Shown here: positions 35,682-47,313 of the stretch, piece after piece
Numbering within the stretch: the first letter of the stretch is position 1
How the letters are laid out: each line of letters begins with the position of its first letter
Origin: Microvelia longipes
Lineage: Eukaryota > Arthropoda > Insecta > Hemiptera > Veliidae
Direction of reading: 5' to 3'
DNA length: 64,000 nt
Assembly: GCA_018340805.1 (NCBI GenBank)
Contig: JACMZG010001914.1
Span: 43,691,595 to 43,755,594, forward strand
Translations under genes and position numbers: made by a program
The notes under the pieces: generated by a model
Told to the model about the DNA's origin: nothing
The model's input: only the letters and a program-made list of their open reading frames with translations
Databases searched by the model: none

Positions 35682-35734
35682 AATTGCCTTCATTTGATTT
35701 AGTGACCAAAGCGACACCTTACTCGCCTATAAAT

Positions 35735-35761
35735 CAGGGGCGTAACTACATCATTGGGCCC

Positions 35762-35857
<96 letters not shown>

Positions 35858-36568
35858 ATATATATTTAAAAATAAATATAATAGTCACCAAAAAAAAAAA
35901 AAAAAAAAACGTACTGTACCCTAATGTTGTCGCAAATTAATGTTTGAACATTTGAGCAGTATAATATAATTAATTCAGAACAATTAATAAATGATAAGTA
36001 TAAGCTAAACTTAAAACGAAAATTAATTTATAAATTAGGAAACAACTAGCCATCTAAAAGATGCAGCGAAAGAAAATAAGGGAATAAATATCTATAAATA
36101 TATACGAAATCAAGAGAATATAGGGAGGGGTGCTATCAGTTATTGGTGTGGTTCAAAAAGTACCTCATTATGCCCTATTTTTAAATAAAAAGATAGAATA
36201 AAACTTAAACAAGGGGCTCCGTGATTTGATAATCTTAAGAGAGACTATACTAAGATTATACGGGGCCCTATTTTAAGGTGAAGAGATTGAATAAAACTCA
36301 AACAAGGGGCCCCGTGACTGGGTGCTCTTAAGAAAGGCTATATTAAGATTACACCCAGTGCCCCATTTTTAGGTGAAGAGATTGTATACAAATCTTTGTG
36401 GGGGCCCCGTGACTTAATGAAGTTAGGACAAACTATACTAATCTCTACTGGGGCATGGAACCATTTTATTAATACGTTTACTTTTTTTTACTTTATCTTT
36501 TTGGGGACCCCTAACTGTTGGGGGCTCCCCGCATTGCGGGCCCGTGCGGGCCCATAGTTACGCCATTG
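35735..36568. mobile_element. 834-bp hAT-type MITE with internal (TA)n
   Basis: CTATAAAT occurs on both sides (35727-35734 and 36569-36576). The left end CAGGGGCGTAACTAC and right end ATAGTTACGCCATTG are imperfect inverted termini of hAT form. Inside are (TA)n at 35765-35865, a poly(A) run at 35890-35909, and three tandem units of about 110 bp (36190-36450) with AAGGGGCCCCGTGACT. It is nested in the 2.4-kb inverted-repeat segment. Confidence 0.9.
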
Positions 36569-37566
36569 CTATAAATAACATTTTTTTAAAAGTTTGGCAA
36601 AGAGATGCGATCCTCCCGCATGCATGTCTCAGCCGACGACATCCTTAACGCAATGATTTTTAGAACATTCATTAAAAACACCTAATATGATATCTTCCGA
36701 GACGAAGTTCTAAAAGAAGCAGGAAATAGTCGTCAAAAGTATTTGTTAAACTTATTGAACCATTTACAGTCTTGTAGTGTACACAATACGTATTAAAGGG
36801 AGTCTCAAACAACCAGCTTGATGACAAAGTCAGTGTCGATGTATTCATCTCTTATGACTGCTATAGTTTATTTCCATGGGTGGTATTATACTCTAATCTT
36901 CATAAATATTTTTTTTTAAATCCAAGGCGCCACGGTCTAGTACAACAGAATCACAGACATGCTAGTCTCTTTCATGACACTCGTTTCAGACAGAACCAAT
37001 AGACCTATAAACATGTTTCATTCATAAGTATTTCACCTTTTCCATAAACTGTCAAAAAGTCATAGAAATAAATTTTACGAGCCTTCAGGTGTAATGTGAG
37101 AGGGCTCTGTTACTCAGAGTACAACTTTGATGTGCGCTGTTAGTTTTCAGAAATTTTCGCAAATAGAGAGTGATAAATTTGATTTTAATGATAGATAGGA
37201 ATATCGCACATTTTTTTAAAACTTCTAAAGAGAGAAACGTCTTTTTTGTAGAATTCCTTTAATTCTACTAAAAAAGAACGACTTTAATTCTACAATGTTT
37301 TTTAAGAGGAACGATATATTTCAATCCATTGGATCATCTTCAGGAAAGACTAAAAACAAAATTAACAAAAATAATTCTAAAAACATACAAACATTTTTTA
37401 TATTTTTTTTTACAAAATAATGCGAGTGGCATGAGATCAAGTCTCTTTACCCAGGCTCGCAAAAAACGCCAGGTCCAAGGAGTTTCATATAATCTATGTT
37501 CTGAGAAGAATAATACTTTCTCTTAATTTCGCACAGAGACTGCCATACTCTGGTTCAAATTGCAAC

Positions 37567-37652
<86 letters not shown>
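37567..37652. repeat. (TA)n microsatellite
   Basis: About 85 bases of pure TA, adjoining the right inverted repeat. Confidence 0.96.
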
Positions 37653-37654
<2 letters not shown>

Positions 37655-39110
37655 TAAACGTCGTATATACACTTATACTTTGTATATATACGTCTAGATC
37701 AGTCTACGATATCTGAAAGTTTTATTACTTAAAATGATGAGGCTAAAACTGATGAGAGAGGAAACTGATGAGTTTACAACTTCTTAAGTTTATTATTTTC
37801 CTTTTTGTTTTTTCATTTTGTTTTATTCTTTAATGGTTATGATTTGGAAATGTTTGTGTTGTAAAAACATCTTTTTGCAGATATTATTTGTATTGTAAAC
37901 TTCTTAACCACATGGCTGGGGGTTAAGTGCCCTTGAAGCTGCCATCCAACCTGTCAAAATAGTTTTGTAAATTTAGCTAATGAAATCAATTTGTTGAAAA
38001 CGTTACAGGAAACGTCAGAAGGTATAAAATTCACATAAAAAGTCAGAGATTAAGATAATATTCACTTAAAAATATTTTCTTGATCTAGGAGACCCCCCAT
38101 TAAAAAAATATATCTCCCCCCCCCCGTTCACCCTTCCCTCCTACATGACTCCAACATCACAACCTTATTTTTCTTTGAAAATTCGCTAAAAGAGAAAACT
38201 GCGATTATTTTTGTAACTTCTTAGTAGCGAATGCAAAATAAAATCACATATTCGGGAACTTTAGGTAGCTTAGAGCTTTTCGTCACCATGTCGGATTCCC
38301 TACGCGTACCCTCACTAGCTTCGCTCGTCCTCAGAATATAGAAATTTAATAATTTAAAACGCAGCACGGGTTCTGATCTGCTTGGCTCGTTGTAAAGGAA
38401 TACTTTTGAACCAAATTCTAACTTAAAAATATTATTTTTTCGGTTTATAACATTTTTTTAAATACTTATACATGTTGTTAGATAATAATTGAACTAATTC
38501 TGATAATGACATGAACCTTGGCACATTATTGTTATTTTTAAGAATTAAGTTTTATGGACTGTAAGTTTAATAAGGAAAAATAATAATGAAGACAGCAATC
38601 CGAGTTTTTGTTAGTTTAATTTATTACATCAATAAATAAGTTTAATTTATTATTGCTATTATTCATGAAAATGCGGGCTGAATTTCAAATCCATCAAAAC
38701 ATTTATCCGGTTTTTTTAATTTTATAAATTTTTGCTGAGTTTATGCCGGATAATGACGTCATCAAAATAATTTAACAGATTGTACATTTTTTTTTCAAAA
38801 TGTCAAAATTATTGGACCGTTTTAATATTTACGTATAGTGTGCTATATAAGATCAAGAGATTTGTCAAGTTTTTCTCAGTGTCAGCATTTGTTCAATTTT
38901 TTATCGAATGGCATCATACGTTTTTTAAAAAACAAAAAACTGTAATAAATAAGTAATCTAAGTTTCGTTTCAATACGGCCATAGTATATCTATGGTTTTA
39001 AAAAACCATGTGTGTTTGCAAAAATCCGAAACGGGGATTGACGTCATTAACCCGCAATAATGACTCAGCGAAAATTTAGGAAAATCATAAAACGCGTTTT
39101 AGTACAACAA
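37653..39110. other. intergenic, nothing assigned
   Basis: AT-rich sequence. A scrap of the CGAGCGAAGC-type SINE body on the opposite strand is visible at 38300-38390 (CTAGCTTCGCTCGTCCTCAG). A short perfect inverted pair near 38990 (CATAGTATATCTATGG) is incidental. Confidence 0.45.
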
Positions 39111-39128
39111 GTATATCTTTTGGTTTTG

Positions 39129-39470
39129 TTGGATCATAAAAGTTAAGCAGCATTGAGCGTGGTCAGTGCTGTATGGGTGACCCCAGAGAATGAAAGGGAT
39201 GAATTTACTATCTGAGGACGAGCGAAGCAAGTCCGAAGTAGGGAGGTTGAGCGTAGCGAATCTGATGTGATGAGGAAAAGTTCCGCGGTACCCCGTAACC
39301 GATTTATAATGTCTTAGAAGGAGCGAAGCGATTCTGGAGGCAATATTAGGTGATCTATGATTCTAAGGACGATCCAAGTTCGTCCGAAGTGGCGATTATG
39401 AGCGTTCCGATGAAGAGAGGAAGAGTCCAGAGGTGTTCCGTACACGATATTTTCTCTAAATACGGCTTTC
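39129..39470 (+). mobile_element. 5S-rRNA-derived SINE (SINE3-like), 5'-truncated
   Basis: Bases 39129-39190 read like the 3' half of 5S rRNA, with AAAGTTAAGCAGCATTGAGC, then GTGGTCAGTGCTG and TATGGGTGACC, which cover the 5S internal promoter. The 5' half of 5S is absent. The body has two related blocks with CTGAGGACGAGCGAAGCAAG and TCCGAAGT, each ending in a GTACCCCGTAACCGAT-like tail. 5S-derived SINEs are a known class in animals; membership is inferred. Confidence 0.7.
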
Positions 39471-40022
39471 ATGGATTTGTTCATAAATGAGGCATTGTAA
39501 GTAGATAGCTAACACCTAAGTGTCTGTGAATCACGGGATTAACAAGGTAATACTTTTTAGTGAGGCCTTTAACACTATTTTGATCTCTTTTCTAAATAAA
39601 TTTGTGTAAAGTCTAGAACATAGATAAACAATATTAACATAGATGGTTCACTCCCGAGTGTAGTAGGAACACTCAATTGACAAGTTTGTGTTTATGATTT
39701 AAGTTAGGGGCCTCATCACTAGAGTCTTGAAGAGCGCTAGTAGTAAAAATATATTTGCTCTATTCTCTACTAGATTGTGCTGTAGTATTTTTTTAAATAC
39801 AAACAGTTGCCAATCGTTTAGTTGTAAAATAAAAGTAATAAAATAAAAGTAAACAAAGATCTATGGTATGCTGTAGTATTCGCAATGTATTTTTGTTTTT
39901 CAAAACTTGGGGGCCTCATCACGCGAAGCAGCACCCTCGTTTTCTTTAAAAAAAATAACATTAATTCATTTTAAGTGTTTTAGACTTAACATTTAAATTT
40001 GCTATCTGAAATATAACATCTC

Positions 40023-40095
40023 GGGTTGGCGCAAACGGATAAGTAAGAAAACAAAAAAATTTGAAACTCTGACATTAGAGTTCAAATCCAAGGGG
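40023..40095 (+). other. tRNA-like pol III promoter inside the hAT MITE
   Basis: GGTTGGCGCAAACGG resembles an A box and GAGTTCAAATCC is a good B box, about 50 bases apart. The second MITE copy keeps both, at 55254-55333, with AGGTTCAAATCC. It is either a tRNA relic or a SINE head captured by the element. Confidence 0.5.
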
Positions 40096-40249
40096 GACGA
40101 CAGAATGGGTGAAGTAGAGTGAGAATTTTTTTTTCACTTTTTACCAATTTATACGAAATTCTTATAGAGCTTTCTTGAGATCACTCATCCATCGACTCCA
40201 CATCATTCTAGCGCTGAAAAGCGGATGGAAAGACTTGATTACCCTCAAC

Positions 40250-41023
40250 CAGGGGGGGTTAACTTAAATGAGGAAAAGTTTGGATTCCATTATCGAAAGC
40301 TACTAAAAATAGCGCTGCGGCGGACCGGTGCAAACAACTCATGAACTAACCCCAATAGCTTTCCAAAGATGACTGATTATATTTTTATATTTAAATTTAT
40401 GAATACCATGACACTTCTTTGTTATGACAGCTACATTTATTATAATTATAAAATTGATTGTTTTCTGTATGTATTTTTCACAAAAACGGTTCGCCGTTGC
40501 ATGTTCTGTATTTCCAAAATTCAGAAACTAAAAGTAAATAGAAACCTTTTTATAACTTCCAAAGAACGCTAATGATGGCAGATAAGTATATTTCATTTAA
40601 TTAATTTATTGATTTAGTCGATTTTATCAGGTAATTACATTTAATCACATGTGCGCATCTCGCCAATGTAATTAAAATACAGGCTGCATTATATGCCAAA
40701 ATCTATCTTTTAGCACGTATAAAACTTTAGCCACTATTTCATTATTACCTGATTGAATCAATTAAATTAATAAATTACTTAAATGAAAAACTTAAAAATA
40801 ATCACAAGTGTTCTGTGTAAGATTAAAGTGGTAGGCTAGTTAGAAGTATAACTATACAAAGTATAAAAATTAAATTTCAAACTGACTGTGGGTATAAAGC
40901 GGGAAATCAAGACACGCCCACTCAATTGAAAGGTAGGTCCGCCGCAGCGCTAGCGTCGTCCGGAATCCAAATTTTCCCACCATTGAGTCGACAGTCTTAC
41001 TGTTTAAGTATCTATAGTCTCTG
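40250..41023. mobile_element. 774-bp hAT-type MITE nested in the outer MITE
   Basis: CCCTCAAC flanks it on both sides (40242-40249 and 41024-41031), and copy 2 of the outer element has that site once and uninterrupted. It begins CAGGGGGGGTTAACTT and ends CTATAGTCTCTG. Subterminal inverted blocks AAAGTTTGGATTCC and GCGCTGCGGCGGACC are mirrored at 40937-40980. There is no open frame of a transposase. Confidence 0.92.
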
Positions 41024-41269
41024 CCCTCAACAGCTCGTTGTTTGGTTGAATAAATAAATAAATAAAAATGTCAGAAATAAACATGTCTGACAGATTCACG
41101 CTGTCACCACTAGACTGTACTATTTGAGCCTCCTGCATCCCATCAACTATTTTTTTAAAAAAATCTTTGAGTGAGCCATCTATGTTAATATTGTTTTGTT
41201 TATCTATGGTCTAGAAGTTCTAATAACTGTTTACTCTATTAGATTGTAACTCTATTTAATTGAGATTGT

Positions 41270-41420
41270 AACTAATATTAGATTGTAACTCTATTTAACT
41301 CTATTTAGATTGTAACTCTATTAGATTGTAATCTAATAGAGGAATGACAAACATTGACATGATAATGTCAATATATATCTATATTGACATTATGTCATCA
41401 TGTCAATATAAATCAATTTG
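41270..41420. repeat. short AT repeats and a palindrome
   Basis: ATTAGATTGTAACTCTATT recurs about four times at 41240-41335. Then a hairpin lies at 41358-41407: TGATAATGTCAATATA is mirrored by TATATTGACATTATGTCA. Confidence 0.75.
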
Positions 41421-42340
41421 ATTATTTTTATTTCTATTAATTTGTTGGTTCTCTCCACTTAGTTATGCAATACATTGAGCATTGTCTCCATCTTGAATTA
41501 AGCTTTGATAAAAAAGCTACGAAGCTCAAAAGTAAATGAAACATTACACCCTATTAACCGGCAGTTATAACAAAAAATGTTATTCTATCACTGATTGTGG
41601 GATTTTGTACGGAACAAGCATTTCATGTCAATCATGTCGATATTGCCAGACGGAAAAGTTTCAAGTATTAAAAAATAAAGCGTGTTGCCTGTATTAATAG
41701 CGTAGGGTCTTGTAAAAACTTTGCTTTATTAATAATGTATACTATATGCCCCCTAAAACCCTGACATAATGCGTATAGTATTAACCTATATAGCGAGGGG
41801 AGGCTACAGTTGAGGTTATGTTTACACTAGGCACATGTCCTACAGTTCCTACTTTACCAACTCGTGCGCTATTTTTTTTGGCTTCCCTGTCTGCGAGGGA
41901 AGGGGAAGTTAAACGTTTCCAAACCCTTATTGTAGATCAAAACAATACGTTTGAGAAAAACTGGAACAATAACTTTTTACTTTCCATACGCTCCTTTATA
42001 TAGAAATCTTTTTTTGTCCTCTAAGCCGTATTAATAAGTTATTTTGTTTTTCTAATAGATTTCATTCTTTATTGTTTTACTAAAACCCTGGTCGTAACAA
42101 AAATGTATAAAATTGTTTTTTTTTTCTTTTTAAATAGAAAAGAAAAAAATCAACTGAAAAGCGAATTCTTTAGAACAATGGTAAGTTGACGGTGTACTTG
42201 TTTTATTTTAGAAATCGCAGCGTTTCTATTTGGATTGATTTGGTAGATGAAACTACACATCAAATGCTTTAAACAAATAATAATGATTTCAGTTCAAAAA
42301 TGATGTTTTCAAGAAAAATATTTATTATCTCGCCTTAGCG
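41420..42340. other. intergenic, nothing assigned
   Basis: No repeat ends or coding frame that I can support. Confidence 0.4.
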
Positions 42341-42344
42341 TGCA

Positions 42345-42560
42345 AAGTGTTTCAGGGTAATGGGGAAGAACTGTCAAAGGTGATGGGAACGTGGCAAAGT
42401 GTTCAATGGGAAGAACTGTCAAAGGGTGATGGGGAACGTGCAAAGTGTTTCAGGGTAATGGGGAAGAACTGTCAAAGGGTGATGGGGAACGTGCAAAGTG
42501 TTTCAGGGTAATGGGGAACTGTCAAGAACTGTCAAAGGTGATGGGGAAGACTGTAAAACC
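42345..42560. repeat. minisatellite, 53-bp unit, about 4 copies
   Basis: The unit has GGGTGATGGGGAACGTGCAA and AGTGTTTCAGGGTAATGGGG. Copies differ by single-base indels. Confidence 0.92.
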
Positions 42561-42852
42561 TTGAAAGTTATTGGTTTGCATTGAAATAAACGTATCGACT
42601 ACAAACACAAAAACAGAGTTAAATTTTACTATCAGCATTGGTTAGGATTTTATTGTTGGACACCTGTTGCACTTTCCGAAATGAAGCTGTTTCGTGTGCT
42701 TTCCTTCGATCCTGCTACCGATGCGGCATCTTGCTGTGCAGCAGTTTTAGTTTGGAAAACGATTATATAAATTCATGTAAACAAATCACGTTTCTCGAAC
42801 TATATATTTAGAAATTCGTTTTAATAATATTAGTCTTGCACCTTTTTCAATG

Positions 42853-43249
42853 ATTAAGATGAGGTTGTGTCTATTGGGTGGTATAAAACTACGATTATGT
42901 GACGTTCGCTATGAAGCATTATCAAACCTGTGTTAAAATTAAAATAAGTTAGTGAAGAGTAAGAATCGAAAAGAGCAGTAGAAAGACGTAGTAGTAGAAG
43001 AAATAAATAGAGACTGTCCAAGGGAAGTGAAAAAGAAATACTGTTATAATATTTTACTGTAATAAGTTATTTTTTTTTTCACTTTTTCCTTGGAAGTTCT
43101 TATTTTCTGTACACTAGTCTTTCTACTGCTCTTTTCGATTCTTCTTCACTATTTATTTAATTTTAACACAGTTTGATAATGGCTTCATAGCCGAAACGTC
43201 ACAATAATCGTAGTTTTTTATTACACCAATAGGACAACCTCATCTTAAT
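42853..43249. mobile_element. foldback element, family 3 (about 400 bp)
   Basis: The left arm ATTAAGATGAGGTTGT, ACTACGATTATGTGACGTTC, TATGAAGCATTATCAAAC and AGAATCGAAAAGAGCAGTAG is mirrored by the right arm ending ACAACCTCATCTTAAT, with a T-rich loop. The arms are diverged by indels. It shares a GCCGAAACGTCAC word with the GAAACGTCG word of family 2. Confidence 0.8.
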
Positions 43250-44910
43250 TCGTTTATATAATGTCAGCATGGCACTTTCGAAGACTAGAAACACGACGAA
43301 CTAATACAGGACTAAAACAAAGTGGACGCAAGAAGCGGTTTAACAGTGCCGAGGCCGCGTTAAGGCCTAGAGGCCCAAGGCCTTTTGTTTGAAATTTTTA
43401 TATCCAGAATATAAGCAAAATCTTGCCATGACAATGCTTTCTTTCCTAAAAAAATAGAAAGAAAAACAAATAAATCACTCCAAGATTCAAACCTCAAGAA
43501 TATAATCGGACTCTAGCAAATTTCTTTTTTCATACTAAAGTAGCTCCTTTTTTTTTATTAAATAACTTTTTAAAAAGTATTAAAAAATGTAAACAGAAAC
43601 TCGAGTATAATAGTAAAGAAACTAAACTGTGAAAGACTCTCACAGTAACAGTTCTTGTGTGTCCTCTCATTCAGAACTCCTTCATTGTAAACTACTCAAT
43701 AATAATCCTTCAGGAATACAAGGTTTTTTGTACCAGCACGTCTATGTCAATGATATGTTTACAACCATTGTTGTTATGTCATGCTTAGAGGACCATTCAT
43801 GGAGTTTTCAATAGTCTAGAGGACCCACCACACTCTATACCCCATAAATCACTCTAACTATACTAATTATTGTCGTATTTGTAATTCAGAAGCTGCGTGG
43901 AGAACTTACTATTAACAATTTTTTCCAAGACCTCCTATTTAGAAGTCCACCACCTAATCAGACCTGACAATTGAATACAAGCTACTTTTAGGAATCTAAT
44001 CAAGTTAATTCTTCTTTTTTTAAAAAAATTCTTTAAGTACATTATAAAGTATCAATGATATTAATAAGTCAACTAATCAGGTATGAAAAATAATTTTATT
44101 TTATGAACAATAGATCAATTACTTGGTTAGTTTAATTAAATGGACTTACTTTACTTTTACTTGATATGGATTCATATCAAATGCATTTTGATTTTGATTT
44201 CCGAAGATGCTTTAAAGCGTATCAAGAGTTTCCAAGACGTTCTGAGTCGCGAGTGGCTTTAAATTATATTTTTAGGATATTAATAATTATGAATTATAAA
44301 ATTGCAAATTGCCTTTTAAAAATGAAGTGAATCATGTTATTTATTGTTGTTGCATACCAACTCTTATTTAGTAAAGAAGTGAGTCCATGTTGAAGTACGT
44401 ACTCATTCCATTTCAAGCTGTTTTACGTAGAATATCAGGTATGGCTGAAATATTATGTTAAAACAAAATAGTACAGAAGCCAGACTTGAAAAATATCACT
44501 AATTTTATACTGTTTCATACCAATTTTTTTTGGAAAATATGCTTCAAATAATGAAGAAACATTTGTCTGCTGAAAAAAATGTAATAACGCACGCTCACAA
44601 TTTAAGAAAATCGCTCAAATTTTAGGTTTCTTGAAGTAAGTGGTTCCCTGTTGTTCGTGTTCAAAATTTGAAGGGAACATTATTTAAGCTGATAAAATTT
44701 CCAACTAGTCCGCTCTGCTTATTATTAAAAATTGTTTAATTACAACCAAAGTCATTCCATTAGCAAAACCAACAAAACAATAATTAATTTTTGCAAAGTC
44801 AGCGAATTTTTTTTAAAAAATGTCAACGTTTTGTGCGTTTTTAAGTCATTTGGAAAACGCTGTAACTTTAGTTGTTGTGGTACGAGTTTGAAGAATAAAC
44901 TTTTATCTAC
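43250..44910. other. intergenic, nothing assigned
   Basis: AT-rich. Short open frames at 43629 and 44732 have no splice or homology support. Confidence 0.4.
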
Positions 44911-44913
44911 TCC

Positions 44914-45205
44914 TTGAATTGTAAGTTCTACTTACAGTCTTGTTATCTCACACTGTAAATGTACTTTACTCCCTAGGAGGAAAAGTGAAAGTGTTGCAAA
45001 TTGACAGAATTTTTTAGTAACATTTTAGGAATTTTAGGATTTTATTCGGTGTTATGTTGGTATACGGGTAGAATACTAAATATACACACGCTAATGTTTA
45101 AACACAATATAGTATTACACATTATCTATTGACAGCTTACAATAAATAATGTGAGATAGTGGCTTATTCTCTCTCATCAGAGTAATTGACAGGTAAGAAT
45201 AACTA
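44914..45205 (+). repeat. repeat X, copy 2, left part
   Basis: It matches 10790-11097 from TTGTAAGTTCTACTTACAGT to the GGTAAGAATAA site, where a retroposon interrupts it. The rest of the copy continues at 47013. Confidence 0.88.
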
Positions 45206-47012
45206 AGATTTTGAGTTTGACTCTGGTCATGTGAACATCAGGCTCCCAGTTTTTAGTTTGTTTTACTTAGTTACAATAGTAGTTATGTGGTGAAATTTTG
45301 ACAAGTGATGTGTTAATTACTATTCTAAATGACTAATAAGTTAAAAATTTAAATAATAACTAATTTGTAAGTAAAAATTGCATTTATTTAAAGTTGGTTT
45401 TATTTCATAAGTTAAATTTTCTTGGACAATTCTGATCTTTGCTCTCTTAAAAGGTAAACATTATATAGTCACACAGACATCTAGTGTGTAAATTTGACCT
45501 TGAAATACATTGCTATTTCTCCCACCCTACTGGTCTCCTTAACTCTTTATTTATTTATTTACTTCAGGAGAAATACAACAGATAGCAGTCACATCACAGT
45601 TTGGTCTTTCTTATTTTACTTAAATCAAAAATGGCTCCAAAAAGATGTGTAAAATCTGATAACAATGAAAATAAAGAAACCATAATTACCATGAGCAAAG
45701 AATCATTTATAGAAGCATTTAGTAAATTATTGGATGATAAGAATTTAGCAACATCAGAAGAACTGAAGCTACTTCAAGCAACAATTAAAAATTATACAAG
45801 ACAATATGCAGTTAAGAAACGAATTGGATCAGATGAAGGATAGGTTGGACTATCAAGATAGGGAATAGGGTGTTGAAAAATAATCAATTAGACAAAAACT
45901 TAATTTTGTATGGCTTTCCCTTCCATAATGAAAATACTGAGAGTCAATTTCAACAACTTATAAAAGAAACATTGGAAATTAAAACTGATATTTCAGTAAA
46001 GAAAATCTCCCTCCCCAATAAAATTTGAATAATTCCAAGAAAAAACAACCTTTAAAAATCTTTTTAAATAACAGACAAGATGTAGAAACCATTTTAAAGA
46101 ACTGCAAGAAACTCAAAGGCTCAAAAATTGTTATCCAGAGGGACCTTATTCCATCAACTAGAAGAAAACTGTCAAATGGTAAAAATAAAAAAAGAAATAA
46201 ATAGTAAGAACCCTGGAATAAAGACTTCTCTGAAAAGAGATGAGTTAATAGTCGAAGGAAAGAGTTTCATTTGGAAAAAGACAGAGGGATTTTTCATATA
46301 GATGGGAATAGTATAACTAATGGACACAACTTCTCCAAATTTAACTAATGTCAACTTCAATTTAATGATTAAGAATTAATTCAAAGAAGAAAGAAATAAT
46401 ACTTAATAACTTAAAATCAAAAACAAATAATAATTTAAAAAATATTTCAGTAAAACAATAACCCCACAAAACCTCAATATCAACTTATTCTAATAAGAGA
46501 ATTAAATTTAACATATTAGTTTAATAAAACTTCAAGTAAAAAATAGAAACTAAGGAAATAGAAAATTTTTATTTTTATTTAACTTTAAAATATATATGTA
46601 TGTGTGTGTGTATGTATAATTGTGTATAAATACTATGAGGATAAATATTTATATTTAGTAAAGTGAATAGGAAATAAATAGGAATAAAAGTATGAATAAA
46701 TAATAAATAAATAAGATATAAATAAATAGAAATAAAAATATGAATATATCACAAATAAAATAGAAATACATAATAAATAATAAGATTTAAAATAACATGA
46801 ATAAAAAATCAATAATTTAAAAAAGATAAAATGTAACTATACAAAAAAAATTATTTCTAAGATAATTTATAATAGTGTTTATAAGTAATGTCTTATAGAC
46901 AAATACCGCAGCTTTGGCTGATTTAGATTAAAGATTCAGATTTTATTTTTAATTTATATTTTTATTGTATTGATCTAATAAACGGTTCATTCATTCATTC
47001 ATTCATTCATTC
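45206..47012 (+). mobile_element. ORF1-only non-LTR retroposon inserted in repeat X
   Basis: The insertion is flanked by AAGAATAACTA (left) and AAGAATAAACTA (right); the intact repeat X has this site once. It ends in ATCTAATAAACGG and six TTCA-type units, a normal 3' tail for target-primed insertion. It contains an ORF1-like gene near its 5' part and about 700 bp of AT-rich filler, but no recognisable endonuclease or reverse transcriptase. It therefore depended on enzymes from elsewhere, or lost its own ORF2. Confidence 0.85.
45631..46290 (+). pseudogene. LINE ORF1-like RNA-binding protein, broken
   Basis: A start ATG at 45631 opens a frame with a coiled-coil-like lysine/glutamate region (EAFSKLLDDKNLATSEELKL) that stops at 45841. 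In the next frame LDKNLILYGFPFHNENTESQ, and after another stop VETILKNCKKLKGSKIVIQR, follow. A last piece reads DELIVEGKSFIWKKTEGF. This order (coiled coil, RRM-like ILYGFP, NCKKLKGSKI, C-terminal ELIVEGKSFIW) is that of LINE ORF1 proteins. At least two stops or frame changes show it is not functional. Confidence 0.75.
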
Positions 47013-47313
47013 AAGAATAAACTAAACTAACACAATAACAATTAAGGAGCTGAAGAATAAATTAATAGTTGTTAGTATTAGTTCTCTAGTCGTAGATAAA
47101 ATTTAATATGCAACAAGGGATGAAAATTTTCAGCTCTCGTATTATCTCCCTCGTCAAGCCTCAGGAGCCAAAATGTTAGTTAACTCCGCAACTCGGAGCT
47201 AACACAATCTTATATCTCCTCATGTCAGTATGAAGTTCCTCATCGGCGCTGCCTTAGGACAAACTTTAACTTGAGCTGTAAAACTTACTTTCATCCATTG
47301 TTGCATAAATAAC
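47013..47313 (+). repeat. repeat X, copy 2, right part
   Basis: Continues the match to 11088-11405, from AGAATAAACTAAACTAACAC to CATTGTTGCATAAATAACTA. It is more decayed than copy 1 in the GC-rich patch. Confidence 0.87.

Larger units (their letters stand above)
35148..37566. mobile_element. 2.4-kb segment bounded by about 130-bp inverted repeats
   Basis: The left arm CCGTTGCAATTTGAAGCAGA to AAAACGCC-type sequence (35150-35275) is mirrored by 37435-37565, ending in the complement CAAATTGCAACG. The right arm abuts a (TA)n run. The arms differ by a few bases. Inside are an open frame at 35331-35681 with no recognised match, a nested hAT MITE and a non-coding remainder (36577-37430). It could be one transposon with long TIRs, but no transposase is seen. 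Confidence 0.65.
39619..41208. mobile_element. hAT-type MITE, copy 1 (contains a nested element)
   Basis: GTCTAGAA lies on both sides (39611-39618 and 41209-41216). The termini are CATAGATAAACAATATTAAC and its complement, followed by a second CATAGATGG word. Without the inserted 774-bp element and its duplicated 8 bp it would be about 810 bp, close to copy 2 at 54888-55647. It carries a tRNA-like promoter at about 40023-40095. No transposase frame is present. Confidence 0.92.

Noticed and set aside
35684..35869. Frame of tyrosine-isoleucine repeats
   Set aside because: Translation of (TA)n; the same applies to frames at 54160-54345 and 57004-57420.
39129..39190. Functional 5S rRNA gene
   Set aside because: The 5' half is missing and the remaining part has several changes; the attached body points to a SINE.
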